Part shown: piece after piece, positions 5,021-5,491 of the stretch
Layout of the letters: each line of letters opens with the position of its first letter
Numbering within the stretch: the stretch's first letter is position 1
DNA from: an uncultured Actinomycetes bacterium
GTDB lineage: Bacteria > Actinomycetota > Actinomycetes > Mycobacteriales > Mycobacteriaceae
Length of the DNA stretch: 5,491 nt
Reading direction: 5' to 3'
NCBI GenBank assembly: GCA_903911165.1
Contig: CAIWCQ010000074.1
Span: forward strand, 1 to 5,491
Translations under genes and position numbers: made by a program
Notes under the pieces: generated by a model
What the model was told of the DNA's origin: nothing
Databases searched by the model: none
The model's input: the letters and a program-made list of their open reading frames with translations, nothing else

Positions 5021-5491
5021 GCAGGGGCTGGGCACGCGCGGCGAGTTGGTCGTCGTCGATGAATCCCATCCGCCAGGCGATCTCCTCCGGGCAGGCGACC
5101 TTGAGACCCTGCCGGGAGGAGATGGTGCGTACGAAATTACTCGCCTCCAGCAGTGAGTCGAAGGTGCCGGTATCCAGCCAGGCAGTGCCACGCGGGAGCA
5201 CCTCAACGGCCAACCTGCCGCTCTCGAGGTACGCCTGGTTGACGGCGGTGATCTCCAATTCGCCTCGGGCCGAGGGTTTCAGAGACCGGGCGATTTCGAT
5301 GACGTCGTTGTCATAGAAGTACAGTCCCGGGACCGCGTAGTTGGACTTCGGTGTCGCGGGTTTTTCCTCCAGGGCCAATGCTCTTCCTGCGGAATCGAAT
5401 TCGACGACTCCGTAATCCGATGGGTTTGCAACCCAGTAAGCAAAGATGGCACCACCCTCGACTCCCGCGAAGCGCTTGAGATTCGTGCCCA
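4971..5491 (-). CDS. rmlA: Glucose-1-phosphate thymidylyltransferase RmlA (C-terminal part, 5' end outside window)
   Basis: 172 residues are visible, and the frame is open to the window edge. The family length is about 288-290, so roughly the first 117 residues, including the nucleotide-binding GxGTRL loop, are missing. RmlA joins dTTP and glucose-1-phosphate to dTDP-glucose, the first step to dTDP-rhamnose, which mycobacteria need for the arabinogalactan-peptidoglycan linker. Diagnostic segments are [43 protein letters not shown] (Glu-Lys that contact the sugar phosphate), [15 protein letters not shown], the metal/substrate Asp in [10 protein letters not shown] (5180-5151), and the C-terminal [15 protein letters not shown]. 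No frame break is seen. It stops with TAG at 4973-4971 inside the opposing YibE/F gene. The in-frame TTG at 5378 is an internal codon, not a start. Confidence 0.97.
   Translation of the reverse strand, partial: GTNLKRFAGVEGGAIFAYWVANPSDYGVVEFDSAGRALALEEKPATPKSNYAVPGLYFYDNDVIEIARSLKPSARGELEITAVNQAYLESGRLAVEVLPRGTAWLDTGTFDSLLEASNFVRTISSRQGLKVACPEEIAWRMGFIDDDQLAARAQPLLKSGYGRYLLELLERR

Overview
The window is about 5.5 kb of GC-rich DNA from a Mycobacterium or Mycolicibacterium chromosome, most likely an environmental, non-tuberculous species. I recognise the gene set from memory of the Mycobacterium tuberculosis Rv0334 (rmlA) to Rv0338c neighbourhood. The aminotransferase reads almost continuously like Rv0337c, the right-hand gene like RmlA, and a DUF222/HNH '13E12 repeat family' gene sits nearby. 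No database search was run.

Layout, left to right:
- 1-396 (+): the C-terminal tail of a protein built on three copies of a basic KGLGMAxGA...PG motif, probably the end of the Rv0338c-type iron-sulfur oxidoreductase.
- 504-1943 (+): a 13E12-family DUF222/HNH nuclease-like gene. Its start codon lies inside a near-consensus mycobacterial LexA (SOS) box, directly after a TATTAT -10 element.
- 1948-2367 (-): a small secreted, cysteine-containing protein, tail to tail with the HNH gene with only 4 bases between the stops.
- 2368-2497: a 130-base divergent intergenic region.
- 2498-3763 (+): a PLP-dependent alanine/aspartate-type aminotransferase (aspC/alaA-like).
- 3767-5020 (+): a polytopic YibE/F-family membrane protein, 3 bases behind aspC and probably co-transcribed with it.
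- 4971-5491 (-): the C-terminal 172 residues of RmlA (glucose-1-phosphate thymidylyltransferase). It overlaps the 3' end of the YibE/F gene by 50 bases.

The aminotransferase and RmlA are core metabolism: amino acid nitrogen transfer, and dTDP-rhamnose supply for the arabinogalactan linker. The DUF222/HNH gene is an accessory insertion, and the secreted protein may be one too. The most notable feature is regulatory: LexA box, -10 element, inferred transcription start and start codon are all packed into about 21 bases (491-511). This predicts a leaderless, DNA-damage-inducible HNH gene. It also means the first codons of the protein (Met-Phe-Glu) are partly set by the operator sequence. No RNA genes, CRISPR arrays or insertion-sequence ends were seen.
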